The position numbers were made by a program, and so were the translations under genes. From assembly GCA_027000645.1 (NCBI GenBank), contig JALTNO010000309.1, forward strand, positions 1 to 34,533: a stretch of DNA of 34,533 nucleotides, read 5' to 3'. Positions 22,905-32,182 of the stretch are shown here, piece after piece. Numbering within the stretch: position 1 is the first letter of the stretch; each line of letters starts with the position of its first letter. Below the pieces are notes generated by a model that worked only from the letters and a program-made list of their open reading frames with translations, ran no database searches and was not told where the DNA came from. This DNA comes from Paracoccaceae bacterium. GTDB lineage: Bacteria > Pseudomonadota > Alphaproteobacteria > Rhodobacterales > Rhodobacteraceae.

Positions 22905-25900
22905 ATGACACGCCACAGCTTTGACATGCGGACCTATGATCTGGAGGACCGCTACCGCCTGACCACGGGCCGGGTCTTCCTGACCGGAACGCAGGCGCTG
23001 GTGCGGATCATGCTGGACCAGGCGCGGCGCGACCGAGCGGCGGGATGGAACACTGCCGGCTTCGTCTCCGGCTATCGCGGCTCGCCCCTTGGCGGGCTGG
23101 ATCTGGAGATGTGGCGCGCCCGCCAGTGGCTGGAGGGAAACCGCATCACCTTTCAGCCGGCGGTGAACGAGGATCTCGGCGCCACGCTGGTTCTGGGTGC
23201 ACAGCAGGCCAGCCTCGACCCCGACGCGCAGGTCGAGGGCGTCTTTTCCATGTGGTATGGCAAGGGCCCCGGCGTGGACCGCTCGGGCGATGCGCTGCGC
23301 CACGGCAACGCCTATGGTTCGGCCCCTAAGGGCGGCGTTCTGGTGGTGGCGGGCGACGATCACGGCTGCGTGTCGTCGTCGATGCCGCACCAGTCGGACG
23401 TGGCCTTCATGGCCTGGTTCATGCCGACGCTGAACCCGGCCACGGTGGGCGAGTATCTCGAATTCGGCGAATACGGGATCGCGCTGTCGCGGTTTTCCGG
23501 CACATGGGTCGGCTTCAAGGCGATCTCGGAAACCGTGGAATCGGCGCGCTCGGTGGAGCTGAAGCCCGACCGCGCGTTCCTTCTGCCCGAACTTGACGAC
23601 CTGCCCCCGGGCGGGCTGCATGTGCGGCTGAACGACCTGCCCAGCCCCGAGATCGAAAGCCGAATCCGGCACAAGCTGCGCGCGGTGCGCGCCTTTGTCG
23701 AGGCCAACCCGATCGACCGGCGGATCTACGACATCGAGGACGCCCATTTCGGCTTTGTCACCACCGGCAAGGGACATCTCGACCTGATGGAGGCGCTGCG
23801 CCTGCTGGGGCTGGACGAGGCCGCCTGCCGGCGGCTCGGCATCGACATCTACAAGGTCGGCATGGTCTGGCCGCTGGCGCTGCGCGACGCCATGCGCTTC
23901 GTCAGGGGCAAGCGCGAAGTGATGGTGATCGAGGAAAAGCGCGGCATCATCGAAAGCCAGTTCAAGGAATATTTCTACGACTGGCCCGGCGACAAGCCCG
24001 AGCGCATGGTCGGCAAATACGACGAGAACGGCGAACCGCTGGTGCCATGGACGGGAGAGTTGTCGCCCTTGCAGCTGGTGCCGCTGATCGCCCGCCGCCT
24101 GCACGCCTTCTTCCCCGACGAAGGGCTGCCCGAAAAGGCCCGCGCCCTGACCCGCGAACCCCCGATCCTGCTGCAGGTGCCGGGGGCGACGCGCACGCCG
24201 TGGTTCTGCTCGGGCTGTCCACACAACAGTTCGACCCATGTGCCCGAAGGCTCGCGCGCCTATTCCGGTATCGGCTGCCACGTCATGGCCAGCTGGATGA
24301 ACCGCAACACCGCCGGATATGCCCAGATGGGCGGCGAGGGCGTGCCCTGGGTGGCGGCCTCGCAATTCACCGGCGGCGGCCACGTCTTCCAGAACCTCGG
24401 TGAAGGTACCTGGTATCACTCGGGCAGCCTTGCCATCCGGCAGGCGGTCGCCGCGGGCACCAACATCACCTACAAGATCCTCTACAACGACGCCGTCGCC
24501 ATGACCGGAGGCCAGCCGGTGGACGGCCCCGTCAGCGTCGCCGGCATCGCCCAGACCTGCCGCGCCGAAGGGGTGAAGCGCATCGCGCTGGTCTCGGACC
24601 ATATCGGCAAGTTCGACCGCGCCGACTTCCCCCCCGGCACGACCTTCCACGACCGGCACGAGATGGACGCCCTGCAACGCGAACTGCGCGAGGTGCCGGG
24701 CGTCAGCGTGCTGATCTACGAACAGACCTGCGCCACCGAAAAGCGCCGCCGCCGCAAGCGGGGCAAGATGGAAGACCCCAGGCGCTTCGTCGTCATCAAC
24801 GAACTGGTCTGCGAGGGCTGCGGCGACTGTTCGGTCACCTCCAACTGCCTCAGCGTCGAACCGGTGGACACGCCTTTCGGGCGCAAGCGCCGGATCAACC
24901 TGTCGAACTGCAACAAGGACTTCACCTGCCTCGACGGGTTCTGCCCCAGCTTCTTCACCGTCGAAGGGGCCGAAAGGCGCCCGCCGCAGAGCGCCGATCT
25001 CGACCCGGCCACGCTGGCCGCCGACCTGCCCGCCCCCGAACTGCCGCCACTCACGCAATCCTACGACCTTCTGGTCACGGGGGTGGGCGGAACCGGCGTC
25101 GTCACCCTGGGCCAACTCGTCACCATGGCGGCGCATCTCGAAGGGAAAGGCGCCAGCGTGCTGGACTTCACCGGCTTTGCCCAGAAATACGGCACGGTGC
25201 TCAGCTTCATCCGACTGGCCCCCCGGCCCGAGGCGCTCAACCAGGTGCGCATCGACCGGGGCGCGGCACGGGCGGTGATCGGCTGCGACATCGTGGTCAG
25301 TTCCTCGCCCAAGGCCTCGGCCCATTACCGGCACGGCACGCGGGTGGTGCTGAACCGGGCCGAAATGCCCACCGGAGATCTGGTGCTTCACCGCGACGCC
25401 TCGCTGCGCGTGCCCGAACGCGAAGCCGCCATCGCCGCCGCCGTGGGCGCCGACAACCTCTCGGCCTTCGACGCCAACGCCACCGCCGAACAGCTCCTGG
25501 GCGACGCGGTCTACGCCAACGTGATGATGCTGGGCTTTGCCTGGCAACAGGGGCTGGTGCCGGTGAGCGACGCCGCACTGATGCAAGCGATCCTGCTCAA
25601 CGGCGTACAGGTCGGACGCAACCGCACCGCCTTCACCCTTGGCCGGGTGATGGCGGCCGCCCCTGAGCGGCTGTCCGACCACCTCCGCCCGCCCGCCACG
25701 CCCGACGAGTCGCTGGAAGAGATGATCGGCCGCCGCGCCGACTTCCTGGCCGAATACCACAACCCCGCCTGGGCCGAACGCTACCGGGCGGCACTGAGCC
25801 GGTTCCGCGCCGCGCTGCCCGATCCCGCGCCGGAAAAACCGATGCGCGCCGCCGCCCGCGCGTTGTTCAAGCTCATGTCGCCAAAGGACGAATTCGAGGT

Positions 25901-26336
25901 TGCCCGGCTGATGACCCGCCGCGAATTCTCCGAACACCTGGCCGAACGGTTCGAGGGCGATTTCCGCATCCGCTACCACCTCGCCCCGCCGCTCCTGCCC
26001 GCGCGGCGCGACGCTCGCGGACGGCCGCGCAAACGCGCCTTCGGGCCATGGATGGGGCCGGTCATGCGGGCACTTGCCGGCCTGAAGTGGCTGCGCCACA
26101 CCCCGTTCAACCCGTTCGGCTACCACGCCGAGGCCCGCCTGCACAGGGATCTGCTGCACTGGTATGAAACCGGCCTGCCCAATGCCGCCCGGCTCATCGC
26201 CGAAGGCCATCTCGACGCGGCGATGGTCTTCCTCGCCACCCCCGATCACATCCGCGGCTTCGGCCCGGTCCGCGCCGAATCCGCCCGCCACGCCCGGGCC
26301 AACGCCGAAACCGCCCTGCAACAACTCACCCCCTGA
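22905..26336 (+). CDS. indolepyruvate ferredoxin oxidoreductase, single-chain fused form
   Basis: The 1143-aa product fuses what archaea split into IorA and IorB. It decarboxylates aryl-pyruvates, such as indolepyruvate and phenylpyruvate, to aryl-acetyl-CoA and passes electrons to ferredoxin. The N-terminal pyrimidine-type domain begins [15 protein letters not shown] and [11 protein letters not shown]. The TPP-binding part is about 430-560 ([36 protein letters not shown]). Cysteines [13 protein letters not shown] (about 636-648) and [12 protein letters not shown] (about 665-676) suit one or two FeS clusters. The gamma/POR domain follows from about 720 ([12 protein letters not shown]). Aerobic alphaproteobacteria use this form for aromatic amino-acid turnover. 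The start ATG 22905 lacks a clear Shine-Dalgarno; 22926 is an alternative. Confidence 0.92.
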   Translation: MTRHSFDMRTYDLEDRYRLTTGRVFLTGTQALVRIMLDQARRDRAAGWNTAGFVSGYRGSPLGGLDLEMWRARQWLEGNRITFQPAVNEDLGATLVLGAQQASLDPDAQVEGVFSMWYGKGPGVDRSGDALRHGNAYGSAPKGGVLVVAGDDHGCVSSSMPHQSDVAFMAWFMPTLNPATVGEYLEFGEYGIALSRFSGTWVGFKAISETVESARSVELKPDRAFLLPELDDLPPGGLHVRLNDLPSPEIESRIRHKLRAVRAFVEANPIDRRIYDIEDAHFGFVTTGKGHLDLMEALRLLGLDEAACRRLGIDIYKVGMVWPLALRDAMRFVRGKREVMVIEEKRGIIESQFKEYFYDWPGDKPERMVGKYDENGEPLVPWTGELSPLQLVPLIARRLHAFFPDEGLPEKARALTREPPILLQVPGATRTPWFCSGCPHNSSTHVPEGSRAYSGIGCHVMASWMNRNTAGYAQMGGEGVPWVAASQFTGGGHVFQNLGEGTWYHSGSLAIRQAVAAGTNITYKILYNDAVAMTGGQPVDGPVSVAGIAQTCRAEGVKRIALVSDHIGKFDRADFPPGTTFHDRHEMDALQRELREVPGVSVLIYEQTCATEKRRRRKRGKMEDPRRFVVINELVCEGCGDCSVTSNCLSVEPVDTPFGRKRRINLSNCNKDFTCLDGFCPSFFTVEGAERRPPQSADLDPATLAADLPAPELPPLTQSYDLLVTGVGGTGVVTLGQLVTMAAHLEGKGASVLDFTGFAQKYGTVLSFIRLAPRPEALNQVRIDRGAARAVIGCDIVVSSSPKASAHYRHGTRVVLNRAEMPTGDLVLHRDASLRVPEREAAIAAAVGADNLSAFDANATAEQLLGDAVYANVMMLGFAWQQGLVPVSDAALMQAILLNGVQVGRNRTAFTLGRVMAAAPERLSDHLRPPATPDESLEEMIGRRADFLAEYHNPAWAERYRAALSRFRAALPDPAPEKPMRAAARALFKLMSPKDEFEVARLMTRREFSEHLAERFEGDFRIRYHLAPPLLPARRDARGRPRKRAFGPWMGPVMRALAGLKWLRHTPFNPFGYHAEARLHRDLLHWYETGLPNAARLIAEGHLDAAMVFLATPDHIRGFGPVRAESARHARANAETALQQLTP

Positions 26337-26350
26337 TCCCCCCTTCATCT

Positions 26351-26397
26351 TGCCCCAAATACTCCGGGGGGCGCGGGGGGGCAGCGCCCCCCGCCGG
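26351..26397 (+). repeat. Rhodobacterales-type intergenic element with hairpin (copy 3)
   Basis: CCCCAAATACTCCGGGGGG is followed by GCGGGGGG-GCAGCG-CCCCCCGC (26373-26394), the same design as copy 1 and the same strand. It lies 14 bases after the oxidoreductase gene and probably ends its transcript. Confidence 0.7.
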
Positions 26398-26405
26398 CAC
26401 GGCGC

Positions 26406-26434
26406 TTGACTTGCCCCCGACCAACTGCCACATG
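26406..26434 (+). promoter_or_regulatory. possible promoter of thrS
   Basis: TTGACT (26406-26411) is a good -35, but the hexamer 17 bases further on is CACATG, a poor -10. It lies just downstream of the repeat that ends the previous transcript, so a thrS promoter is expected here. Confidence 0.3.
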
Positions 26435-26494
26435 GGCGCGACCAGACCCGCAACCGGGCGTTCCGTGGGCGCCGAACCGACGAGGAGTGCCGAT

Positions 26495-28441
26495 ATGGCC
26501 CAGATCTCCCTGACCTTCCCCGATGGCTCCGTCAAATCCTTCGATGCCGGCATCACCCCGGCCGAAGTGGCCGCCGGCATCTCCAACTCGCTGGCGAAAA
26601 AGGCGATCTCGGCCACGGTCAACGGCCGCCACTGGGATCTGCAATGGCCGATCGAGGAAAACGCCACCATCGCCATCCACACCATGAAGGACGAGGGTCC
26701 CGCGCTGGAACTGATCCGCCATGACCTTGCCCATATCATGGCCCGCGCGGTGCAGGAGATCTGGCCCGAAACCAAGGTCACCATCGGTCCGGTGATCGAC
26801 AACGGCTGGTATTACGATTTCGACCGGGAGGAACCCTTCACGCCCGAAGACCTCGGTGCCATCGAGAAGAAGATGAAGGAAATCATCAACCGCCGCGACC
26901 CGGTCACCACCGAAGTCTGGGACCGCGACCGCGCGATCCGCTTCTACGAGGCCTCGGGCGAACCCTACAAGGTCGAGCTGGTCGAGGCGATCCCCGAAGG
27001 CGAGCCGATCCGCATGTACTGGCACGGCCACTGGCAGGACCTGTGCCGCGGGCCGCATCTTCAGCATACCGGGCAAGTGCCGGGCGACGCCTTCAAGCTG
27101 ACCCACGTGGCCGGCGCCTACTGGCGCGGCGATTCCTCGCGCCCGATGCTGCAACGCATCTACGGGGTGGGCTTTCGCACCCGCGACCAGCTCAAGGCCT
27201 ATCTGCACATGCTGGAAGAGGCCGCCAAGCGCGACCACCGCAAGCTGGGCCGCGAAATGGACCTGTTCCATTTCCAGGAGGAGGCGCCGGGCCAGATCTT
27301 CTGGCACCCGAACGGCTGGACCATCTACACCCAGCTTCAGGACTACATGCGCCGCCGCCAGCGCGAGGGCGGCTATGTCGAGGTCAACACCCCCCAGGTG
27401 GTGGACCGCAAGCTGTGGGAAGCCTCGGGCCACTGGGAGAAATACCAGGAAAACATGTTCATCGTCGAAGTGGACGAGGAACACGCGCGGGAAAAGACCG
27501 TCAACGCGCTCAAGCCCATGAACTGCCCCTGCCACGTCCAGATCTTCAACCAGGGGATCAAGAGCTACCGCGACCTGCCGCTGCGCATGGCCGAATTCGG
27601 ATCCTGCAACCGCTACGAACCCTCGGGCGCGCTGCACGGGTTGATGCGGGTGCGCGGATTCACCCAGGATGACGCGCACATCTTCGCCACCGAGGACCAG
27701 ATCGAAGGCGAAACCGCCGAGTTCATCCGCTTCCTGTCGCGGATCTACGCCGATCTCGGCTTTCCGGATTTCAAGATCAAGTTCTCCGACCGGCCCGAGA
27801 CCCGCGCCGGCTCGGACGAGATCTGGGACAAGGCCGAACAGGCGCTGCTGTCGGCGACCCGCAAGGCCGGCATCGATCCCGAGCTCAATCCCGGCGAAGG
27901 CGCCTTCTACGGGCCGAAGCTGGAATTCGTCCTCACCGACGCCATCGGCCGCGACTGGCAGTGCGGCACCTTCCAGGTGGATTTCGTCCTGCCCGAGCGG
28001 CTGGACGCCAGCTATGTCGGCCCCGACGGGGCACGGCACCGCCCGGTCATGCTGCACCGCGCGGTACTGGGCAGCTTCGAACGCTTCATCGGCATCCTGA
28101 TCGAGGAACATGCCGGCAAGCTGCCCTTCTGGCTGGCGCCGCGGCAGGTGGTGGTGGCCTCGATCACCTCCGAGGCCGACGCTTACGTGCACGAGGTGGT
28201 CGCCACCCTGACCGCCGCCGGCATCCGGGCCGAGGCCGACATCCGCAACGAGAAGATCAACTACAAGGTGCGGGAACACTCGCTGGCCAAGGTGCCGGTG
28301 ATCCTGGCCGTGGGCGCGCGCGAGGTGGAAAGCCGCAGCGTTTCGGTCCGCCGGCTGGGCGAGAAGAAGACCACCGTCCAGTCGCTGCAAGAGGTGGCGG
28401 AAGAACTGGCGCGCGAAGCCACGCCGCCGGACTTGCGCTAG
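26495..28441 (+). CDS. thrS: threonyl-tRNA synthetase
   Basis: The 648-aa enzyme charges tRNA-Thr with threonine. The ATG at 26495 has GAGGAG 8 bases upstream; the track start adds 28 unlikely residues. The TGS domain is at 1-61 ([11 protein letters not shown]). The editing domain has its zinc-type histidines ([11 protein letters not shown]). The class II core carries motif 2 ([27 protein letters not shown]) and the zinc site [10 protein letters not shown], followed by motif 3 ([11 protein letters not shown]). The C-terminal anticodon-binding domain ends the protein ([19 protein letters not shown]). All catalytic motifs look intact. No T-box leader is visible. It appears to be transcribed on its own. 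Confidence 0.97.
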   Translation: MAQISLTFPDGSVKSFDAGITPAEVAAGISNSLAKKAISATVNGRHWDLQWPIEENATIAIHTMKDEGPALELIRHDLAHIMARAVQEIWPETKVTIGPVIDNGWYYDFDREEPFTPEDLGAIEKKMKEIINRRDPVTTEVWDRDRAIRFYEASGEPYKVELVEAIPEGEPIRMYWHGHWQDLCRGPHLQHTGQVPGDAFKLTHVAGAYWRGDSSRPMLQRIYGVGFRTRDQLKAYLHMLEEAAKRDHRKLGREMDLFHFQEEAPGQIFWHPNGWTIYTQLQDYMRRRQREGGYVEVNTPQVVDRKLWEASGHWEKYQENMFIVEVDEEHAREKTVNALKPMNCPCHVQIFNQGIKSYRDLPLRMAEFGSCNRYEPSGALHGLMRVRGFTQDDAHIFATEDQIEGETAEFIRFLSRIYADLGFPDFKIKFSDRPETRAGSDEIWDKAEQALLSATRKAGIDPELNPGEGAFYGPKLEFVLTDAIGRDWQCGTFQVDFVLPERLDASYVGPDGARHRPVMLHRAVLGSFERFIGILIEEHAGKLPFWLAPRQVVVASITSEADAYVHEVVATLTAAGIRAEADIRNEKINYKVREHSLAKVPVILAVGAREVESRSVSVRRLGEKKTTVQSLQEVAEELAREATPPDLR

Positions 28442-28469
28442 CTCCGTCGCGACTTGTCGCACCCGCCCT

Positions 28470-28495
28470 GCCCGGGCCGCCTGCGCCGCCCGGGC
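28470..28495. terminator. hairpin between convergent thrS and membrane-protein gene
   Basis: GCCCGGGC-CGCCTGCGCC-GCCCGGGC forms an 8-bp stem 28 bases after thrS. There is no T-tract in either direction, so it may stop or stabilise both transcripts. Confidence 0.35.
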
Positions 28496-28525
28496 ATGCG
28501 CCGCAGCACCCGCGCCCCGCCCGGA

Positions 28526-28894
28526 TCAGAAATGCGCCTTCGGCTCATCCGGTTTGCCCGCGCCCAGCGCAAGCAGCCCCGCAACCCCGGTGAAGGCGAT
28601 GGGGAACATGGTGAAGACGTTGAAACCGAAGGCGTAATACATCCCCCCCGCCGACAGCAGCAGCAGGATGCCGCCCCAAAGCGCCCTTGCCCGCGCCATC
28701 GCGCCGCCGGCAATCGCCAGCAGCGGCGACAGGATCGAGGCCGCCCGGATCACCCCCACATTGGCGGCCTGTTCGAACAGGCCCTCCACCTCTCCGAACC
28801 GCTCGACCGCCTCGGTATAGCCGTAGCTGAAAAACCCGACGAACATCCCGATGATGCCGCCGATGATCCCCAGAACCAGTGCCGCGTTGCGCAT
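28526..28894 (-). CDS. small four-segment membrane protein, DUF4064-like
   Basis: The 122-aa protein starts behind AAGGGAAGGTC. It has a glycine-rich first segment (ALVLGIIGGIIGMFVGFFSYGY), a short polar loop (VERFGEVEGLFEQAA), then three more hydrophobic segments ending at LLALGAG. It resembles DUF4064 membrane proteins, whose function is not known. The C-terminus is charged (KPDEPKAHF) and probably cytoplasmic. It is convergent with thrS and lies 57 bases beyond the ArsC-like gene on the same strand, so the two may be co-transcribed. Confidence 0.75.
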   Translation of the reverse strand: MRNAALVLGIIGGIIGMFVGFFSYGYTEAVERFGEVEGLFEQAANVGVIRAASILSPLLAIAGGAMARARALWGGILLLLSAGGMYYAFGFNVFTMFPIAFTGVAGLLALGAGKPDEPKAHF

Positions 28895-28951
28895 GACCTT
28901 CCCTTTCCACCGCTTCCCTGACCGACCGGACCCTTGCAGAGGGATGCCCGC

Positions 28952-29269
28952 TCAGGCCAGGCCAAGGGCCGCGCGCGTGGCCGCGCTCCAGCCCAGATAC
29001 AGCGTGCCGTCCCGCTCGATCAGCGGCCGCTTCATCAACACCGGATGTTCGGCCAGCAGATCCAGCGGCGGCCGGTTGCGTTCGGATTCGGACAGCCCGC
29101 GCCAGGTGGCCGACCGCGTGTTGACCAGCGCCGCACCAAAAGTCGCATATGCCCGCGCCAGAAGATCGGCCGGCACGCCCTCGGCCCGGACATCGACAAG
29201 ACGCGCCCCGGGAAGCGATTTCAACGCCTTGCGGCAGGTGTCACAGGATTTCAGACCATACAGGATCAT
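28952..29269 (-). CDS. ArsC/Spx family (YffB-like) thioredoxin-fold protein
   Basis: The 105-aa protein starts at MILYGLKSCDTCRKALK behind AGGGAAGGAAAG. The CxxC redox motif (SCDTCRK, Cys9/Cys12) and the C-terminal part (MKRPLIERDGTLYLGW) are typical of the ArsC/Spx fold, in which this ending contacts partners or substrate. It could be an arsenate-reductase-like or YffB-type thiol protein. No arsenic resistance genes are nearby, so arsenate reduction is only one possibility. Confidence 0.88.
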   Translation of the reverse strand: MILYGLKSCDTCRKALKSLPGARLVDVRAEGVPADLLARAYATFGAALVNTRSATWRGLSESERNRPPLDLLAEHPVLMKRPLIERDGTLYLGWSAATRAALGLA

Positions 29270-29490
29270 CTTTCCTTCCCTCGTTTCAACCGCAACCCTT
29301 ACCCGCAGCGGCCCCCCCGCGCATCCCTTTTCCTTGATTTTTTCCCGATCCGTGCAATCCTGTCGCCGGCGCCGCAGCCGATCAGACTTCCCGCCTTCCT
29401 GACACGAACGCCGGTCGCCTGAGGGACCCCGGCACCACCAAGACCCTGCCCCCGGGCGGAACAATGCAAGTCAGAAGGAGACACGGGAAC

Positions 29491-29697
29491 ATGCCGACCG
29501 GCACCGTGAAATGGTTCAATACCACCAAGGGATACGGATTCATCGCCCCCGATGACGGCGGCAAGGATGTGTTCGTTCACATTTCGGCCGTCGAACAGTC
29601 GGGCCTGACCGGCCTTGCCGACAACCAGAAGGTTTCTTTCGAACTGGTCGATGGCCGCGACGGGCGGCAGATGGCCGGAGACCTCAAGGCGCTCTGA
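29491..29697 (+). CDS. cold-shock domain protein
   Basis: This 68-aa single CSD protein binds single-stranded RNA/DNA and acts as an RNA chaperone. Both nucleic-acid motifs are present: KGYGFIAPD (RNP1) and VFVHIS (RNP2). The start has AAGGAG 10 bases upstream; the track start at 29464 is too far out. A possible promoter element TTGATT lies at 29334-29339, which would give a leader of over 100 bases, a length known for cold-inducible csp genes. A strong terminator follows. Confidence 0.95.
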   Translation: MPTGTVKWFNTTKGYGFIAPDDGGKDVFVHISAVEQSGLTGLADNQKVSFELVDGRDGRQMAGDLKAL

Positions 29698-29730
29698 CAC
29701 ATCCCCGTCAGCTCCGCCACAGCGCATGGC

Positions 29731-29758
29731 CCGGCCCCGCCCCCGCAGACGGGGCCGG
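29731..29758. terminator. terminator after cold-shock gene, shared with HPF-like gene
   Basis: CCGGCCCCG-N10-CGGGGCCGG is a perfect 9-bp stem followed by TTTCCTC on the plus strand. It lies 34 bases after csp and 5 bases beyond the end of the convergent HPF-like gene, so it could serve both. Confidence 0.7.
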
Positions 29759-29763
29759 TTTCC

Positions 29764-30063
29764 TCAGGCCAGATCGCGTTCCAGAACCCGCGCCAGCTTG
29801 TCCGCCGCGCCGCGAATGGCCGCGGTCACATCCGCCGCGTGATGCCTGACGCCCACCGGCTTGCGCCCGCGGGGATGCGCCTCCATCGCGCAGCGCTTGT
29901 CATCGGGGCCGCCCTTGTGGGCGTTCTCGTCAGCCACCCAGACCTCGACCCGGCTGAGCCGGTTCGCGCGCCCCTTGAGCGCCCGCTCAAGCGCCTCTTC
30001 CGCAAGCCTGAGGGCTGAGTCGTATCCGTGTATCGTGTCGTCGTTGTGGAGAATGACCTGCAT
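29764..30063 (-). CDS. HPF/RaiA family ribosome-associated protein
   Basis: The start is one of two adjacent ATGs (30066 or 30063). GGGGAG is 3 or 6 bases upstream, and the second is better spaced. The 99-aa product (MQVILHNDDTIHGYDSALR) has the short sigma-54 modulation/S30AE fold, with VEVWVADENAHKGGPDDKRC and VRHHAADVTAAIRGAADKL matching HPF/RaiA short forms. These bind the 30S subunit and silence ribosomes in slow growth or stress. No C-terminal dimerisation domain is present. It lies beside the cold-shock gene, which also suits stress adaptation. Confidence 0.8.
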   Translation of the reverse strand: MQVILHNDDTIHGYDSALRLAEEALERALKGRANRLSRVEVWVADENAHKGGPDDKRCAMEAHPRGRKPVGVRHHAADVTAAIRGAADKLARVLERDLA

Positions 30064-30161
30064 CATTCGCTCCCCGATCTTGTTGGTGTCATACGCGACC
30101 TATGGGCGCGGGCACGGCGTTCAAGGGGCGCGCGGCAGAATGCCTGCGCCGGCGCCGCGGT

Positions 30162-31076
30162 TCAGTCGGGGGCGTTCAGGATCTGCCGGAACTCGCGCCA
30201 CTCGCGCGCGCTCAGGCCGGAATTTTCCTGCGTCACCGCCTCGCCCTTCAGCATCCGGCGCAGGCAGGCCAGCATCTGCGCGGAAAGGTTCACCGCGCCA
30301 AGGCGGTAATCCTCGAACGCCCGGTAGGCGAAGGGAACCCAGTCGGCGACGATGCGACAGATTTCCTCGGCATAGACGCGGATTTCGTACTGGGCATGGG
30401 CATCCGCCCGCAGCCGCAGGAAATGGAACAGATTGTGCAGGTCCACCTTCCAGTACCACTGGGTATAGATGTTCATCGGCAGGTTCATCCGGGCCAGTTC
30501 GCGGGCCAGGCCCTGCTGGCCATCCTGGCCGATCATCTGTTCGTAATGATCGTAGCAGCGCGCCGAATCGGCCTTGAGGATCTCCAGCACCCGCGCGGCC
30601 TCATCCCCCTCCAGCACTTCGCCCCGGCCCTGGTTGTTCACCTTCGACTGAGCCGCCACATGCTCGGGCGCGGGGATGTAGAATTCCCGATCCAGGATCG
30701 AATAGCGCGCCGAGTATTCGTTCACGTTGGCGGTGCGATGGCGGATCCACTGCCGGGCCACGAAAACGGGCAGCTTCACATGCAGCTTGATCTCGCACAT
30801 CTCGAAGGGGGTCGAATGCCAGTGCCGCATGAGATAGCGGATCAGCCCTTCGTCGTTCTGGACCGAGCGCGTCCCCTTGCCGTAGGACACCCGCGCTGCC
30901 TGGCAGATCGCGGCATCATCGCCCATGTAGTCGATCACCCGGACGAAACCGTGATCCAGAACCGGATGCGCAAGGTACAGGTGCTTCTCCATCCCTTCGG
31001 CCACGGCGCGCAAGGTCTGGCGCGGCTGCGACCGGAGGGCATCGATTTCGGCCTGTTGTTCGGGGGACAGGGGCAT
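30162..31076 (-). CDS. thyX: FAD-dependent thymidylate synthase
   Basis: The 304-aa enzyme makes dTMP from dUMP using methylene-tetrahydrofolate and NADPH through FAD, in place of ThyA. The signature [11 protein letters not shown] (RHRx7S; residues 112-122) is perfect. The FAD/dUMP contacts also include [18 protein letters not shown] and [15 protein letters not shown]. Full length is usual for the alphaproteobacterial form. AAAGGAACC precedes the ATG at 31076. It is divergent from the lipoprotein gene; the 191-bp spacer holds both promoters. Confidence 0.96.
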   Translation of the reverse strand: MPLSPEQQAEIDALRSQPRQTLRAVAEGMEKHLYLAHPVLDHGFVRVIDYMGDDAAICQAARVSYGKGTRSVQNDEGLIRYLMRHWHSTPFEMCEIKLHVKLPVFVARQWIRHRTANVNEYSARYSILDREFYIPAPEHVAAQSKVNNQGRGEVLEGDEAARVLEILKADSARCYDHYEQMIGQDGQQGLARELARMNLPMNIYTQWYWKVDLHNLFHFLRLRADAHAQYEIRVYAEEICRIVADWVPFAYRAFEDYRLGAVNLSAQMLACLRRMLKGEAVTQENSGLSAREWREFRQILNAPD

Positions 31077-31203
31077 GGGACGGTTCCTTTTCGCACCGAA
31101 TCTGTTGCGCGTTCCACTCTATCTTGACGCGCCGCTGCGGTGAACCTCGGACCGGCCAGGGTCACCAATTGGTCACGCCCTGCCCGGCGGAACTTCATTT
31201 GCA

Positions 31204-31232
31204 TTGACTTGCAGGGAAAAGGCGCGGATTCT
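31204..31232 (+). promoter_or_regulatory. possible promoter of the lipoprotein-Slam pair
   Basis: TTGACT (31204-31209), 17 bases, then GATTCT is a good -35 with a weak -10. Flanking TTTGCATTGACTTGCA has a repeated TTGCA. An iron or zinc operator here would be interesting, but no recognised box is seen. Confidence 0.3.
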
Positions 31233-31267
31233 CGTGCAAAACCCGAAAACAATGAAGGTTGAGGCAG

Positions 31268-32182
31268 ATGAAGCGGTTTTCGGCAGGCGTCGCGGCGTTC
31301 GTCGCGCTATCGGCATGTAGTGGCGGCAACCCGTTCGCCCCGACGACAGGCGGCGGAACGGGGACCGGAACCGGTGCGCCATCGATCCCGGCAGACCTGG
31401 CCGGCGATCTGACCAGTTTCACCTATGACCCGGTGGCCCAGACCCTGATCGTGCGCGGGGTCAGCCTTGACGACACGCCGTTCGAGGCGGTCTATACCCG
31501 CAAGCCGGGACTCGACCGGCAGGGGTACGAGGCCTACACCTCGCAGGAAAGCTCTCTGGGGCGGCACACCACGGCCTATGTCAGGGCCAGGGACGGGGTG
31601 AGTGCCGCGATCACCGTCTCCGGCGAACAGTTCGGCCAGTACTACGGCGGCAGCGGCTACGGCCGCGACGGCAGCTACTCGCCTCCCGATACCACCGTTG
31701 CCGGAGGGCTGGTCTCCTATGCGGGGGGCTATGTGGGCCTTCTGAACGCGGCGGGCAGCGGCGAAGACCTGTTGCCGGTGACGCCGGGCACGCCGACCGA
31801 CATCCTGCCCACGCAGGCGGCAGAAGTGGTGGGCGACATCTTCATCACCGCCGATTTCGCCGACAACACGGTGAACGGCATCGTCTACAACCGGGTGATC
31901 GCGGACACGGCGACGGCGGTCGAGAACCTCGAACTTGCGGGCGCCCCGATCGATGCCGATGGCACATTCACCGGCGACGTGACGCAGGACGCCGGCGCAC
32001 AGGTGGTCGGCACCTATGGCGGCATATTCGGCGGCACCGGAGCCAGCGCGGTGGCGGGAACCCTGTTCAGCCAGGGCCATATCGGCGCCCTTCCCGGCAC
32101 GGTCGAGGAATATGGCGTCTTCGTTCTCGAGAACTGCGGTGGAGCAGGTGCCGATCCGGTTTGCACCCAGCCGCGCCCGTGA
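31268..32182 (+). CDS. candidate surface lipoprotein, TbpB-like C-terminal barrel (Slam cargo)
   Basis: I choose ATG 31268 (304 aa). Residues 1-16 are a signal and LSAC (Cys17) is a good lipobox; the +2 residue is Ser, so outer-membrane sorting is allowed. A Gly/Thr-rich linker follows (GGGTGTGTGAP). The middle part is Tyr/Gly rich (GQYYGGSGYGRDG). The C-terminal YGGIFGGTGASAVAGTLF resembles the barrel motif of transferrin-binding TbpB/HpuA/fHbp-like lipoproteins, known Slam substrates. It overlaps the Slam gene by about 44 bases. The ligand is unknown: haem or a metal-carrier protein is a guess. It may equally be a structural or adhesive protein. Confidence 0.75.
   Translation: MKRFSAGVAAFVALSACSGGNPFAPTTGGGTGTGTGAPSIPADLAGDLTSFTYDPVAQTLIVRGVSLDDTPFEAVYTRKPGLDRQGYEAYTSQESSLGRHTTAYVRARDGVSAAITVSGEQFGQYYGGSGYGRDGSYSPPDTTVAGGLVSYAGGYVGLLNAAGSGEDLLPVTPGTPTDILPTQAAEVVGDIFITADFADNTVNGIVYNRVIADTATAVENLELAGAPIDADGTFTGDVTQDAGAQVVGTYGGIFGGTGASAVAGTLFSQGHIGALPGTVEEYGVFVLENCGGAGADPVCTQPRP

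Noticed and set aside
22863-26453. 1196-aa minus-strand ORF
   Set aside because: Shadow of the indolepyruvate oxidoreductase gene; the plus frame has TPP, FeS and gamma-domain motifs.
26337-26494. T-box or other amino-acid riboswitch ahead of thrS
   Set aside because: The spacer holds only the repeat hairpin and a possible promoter; no T-box-like elements are seen and these are not expected in alphaproteobacteria.
26345-28462. 705-aa minus-strand ORF
   Set aside because: Shadow of thrS.
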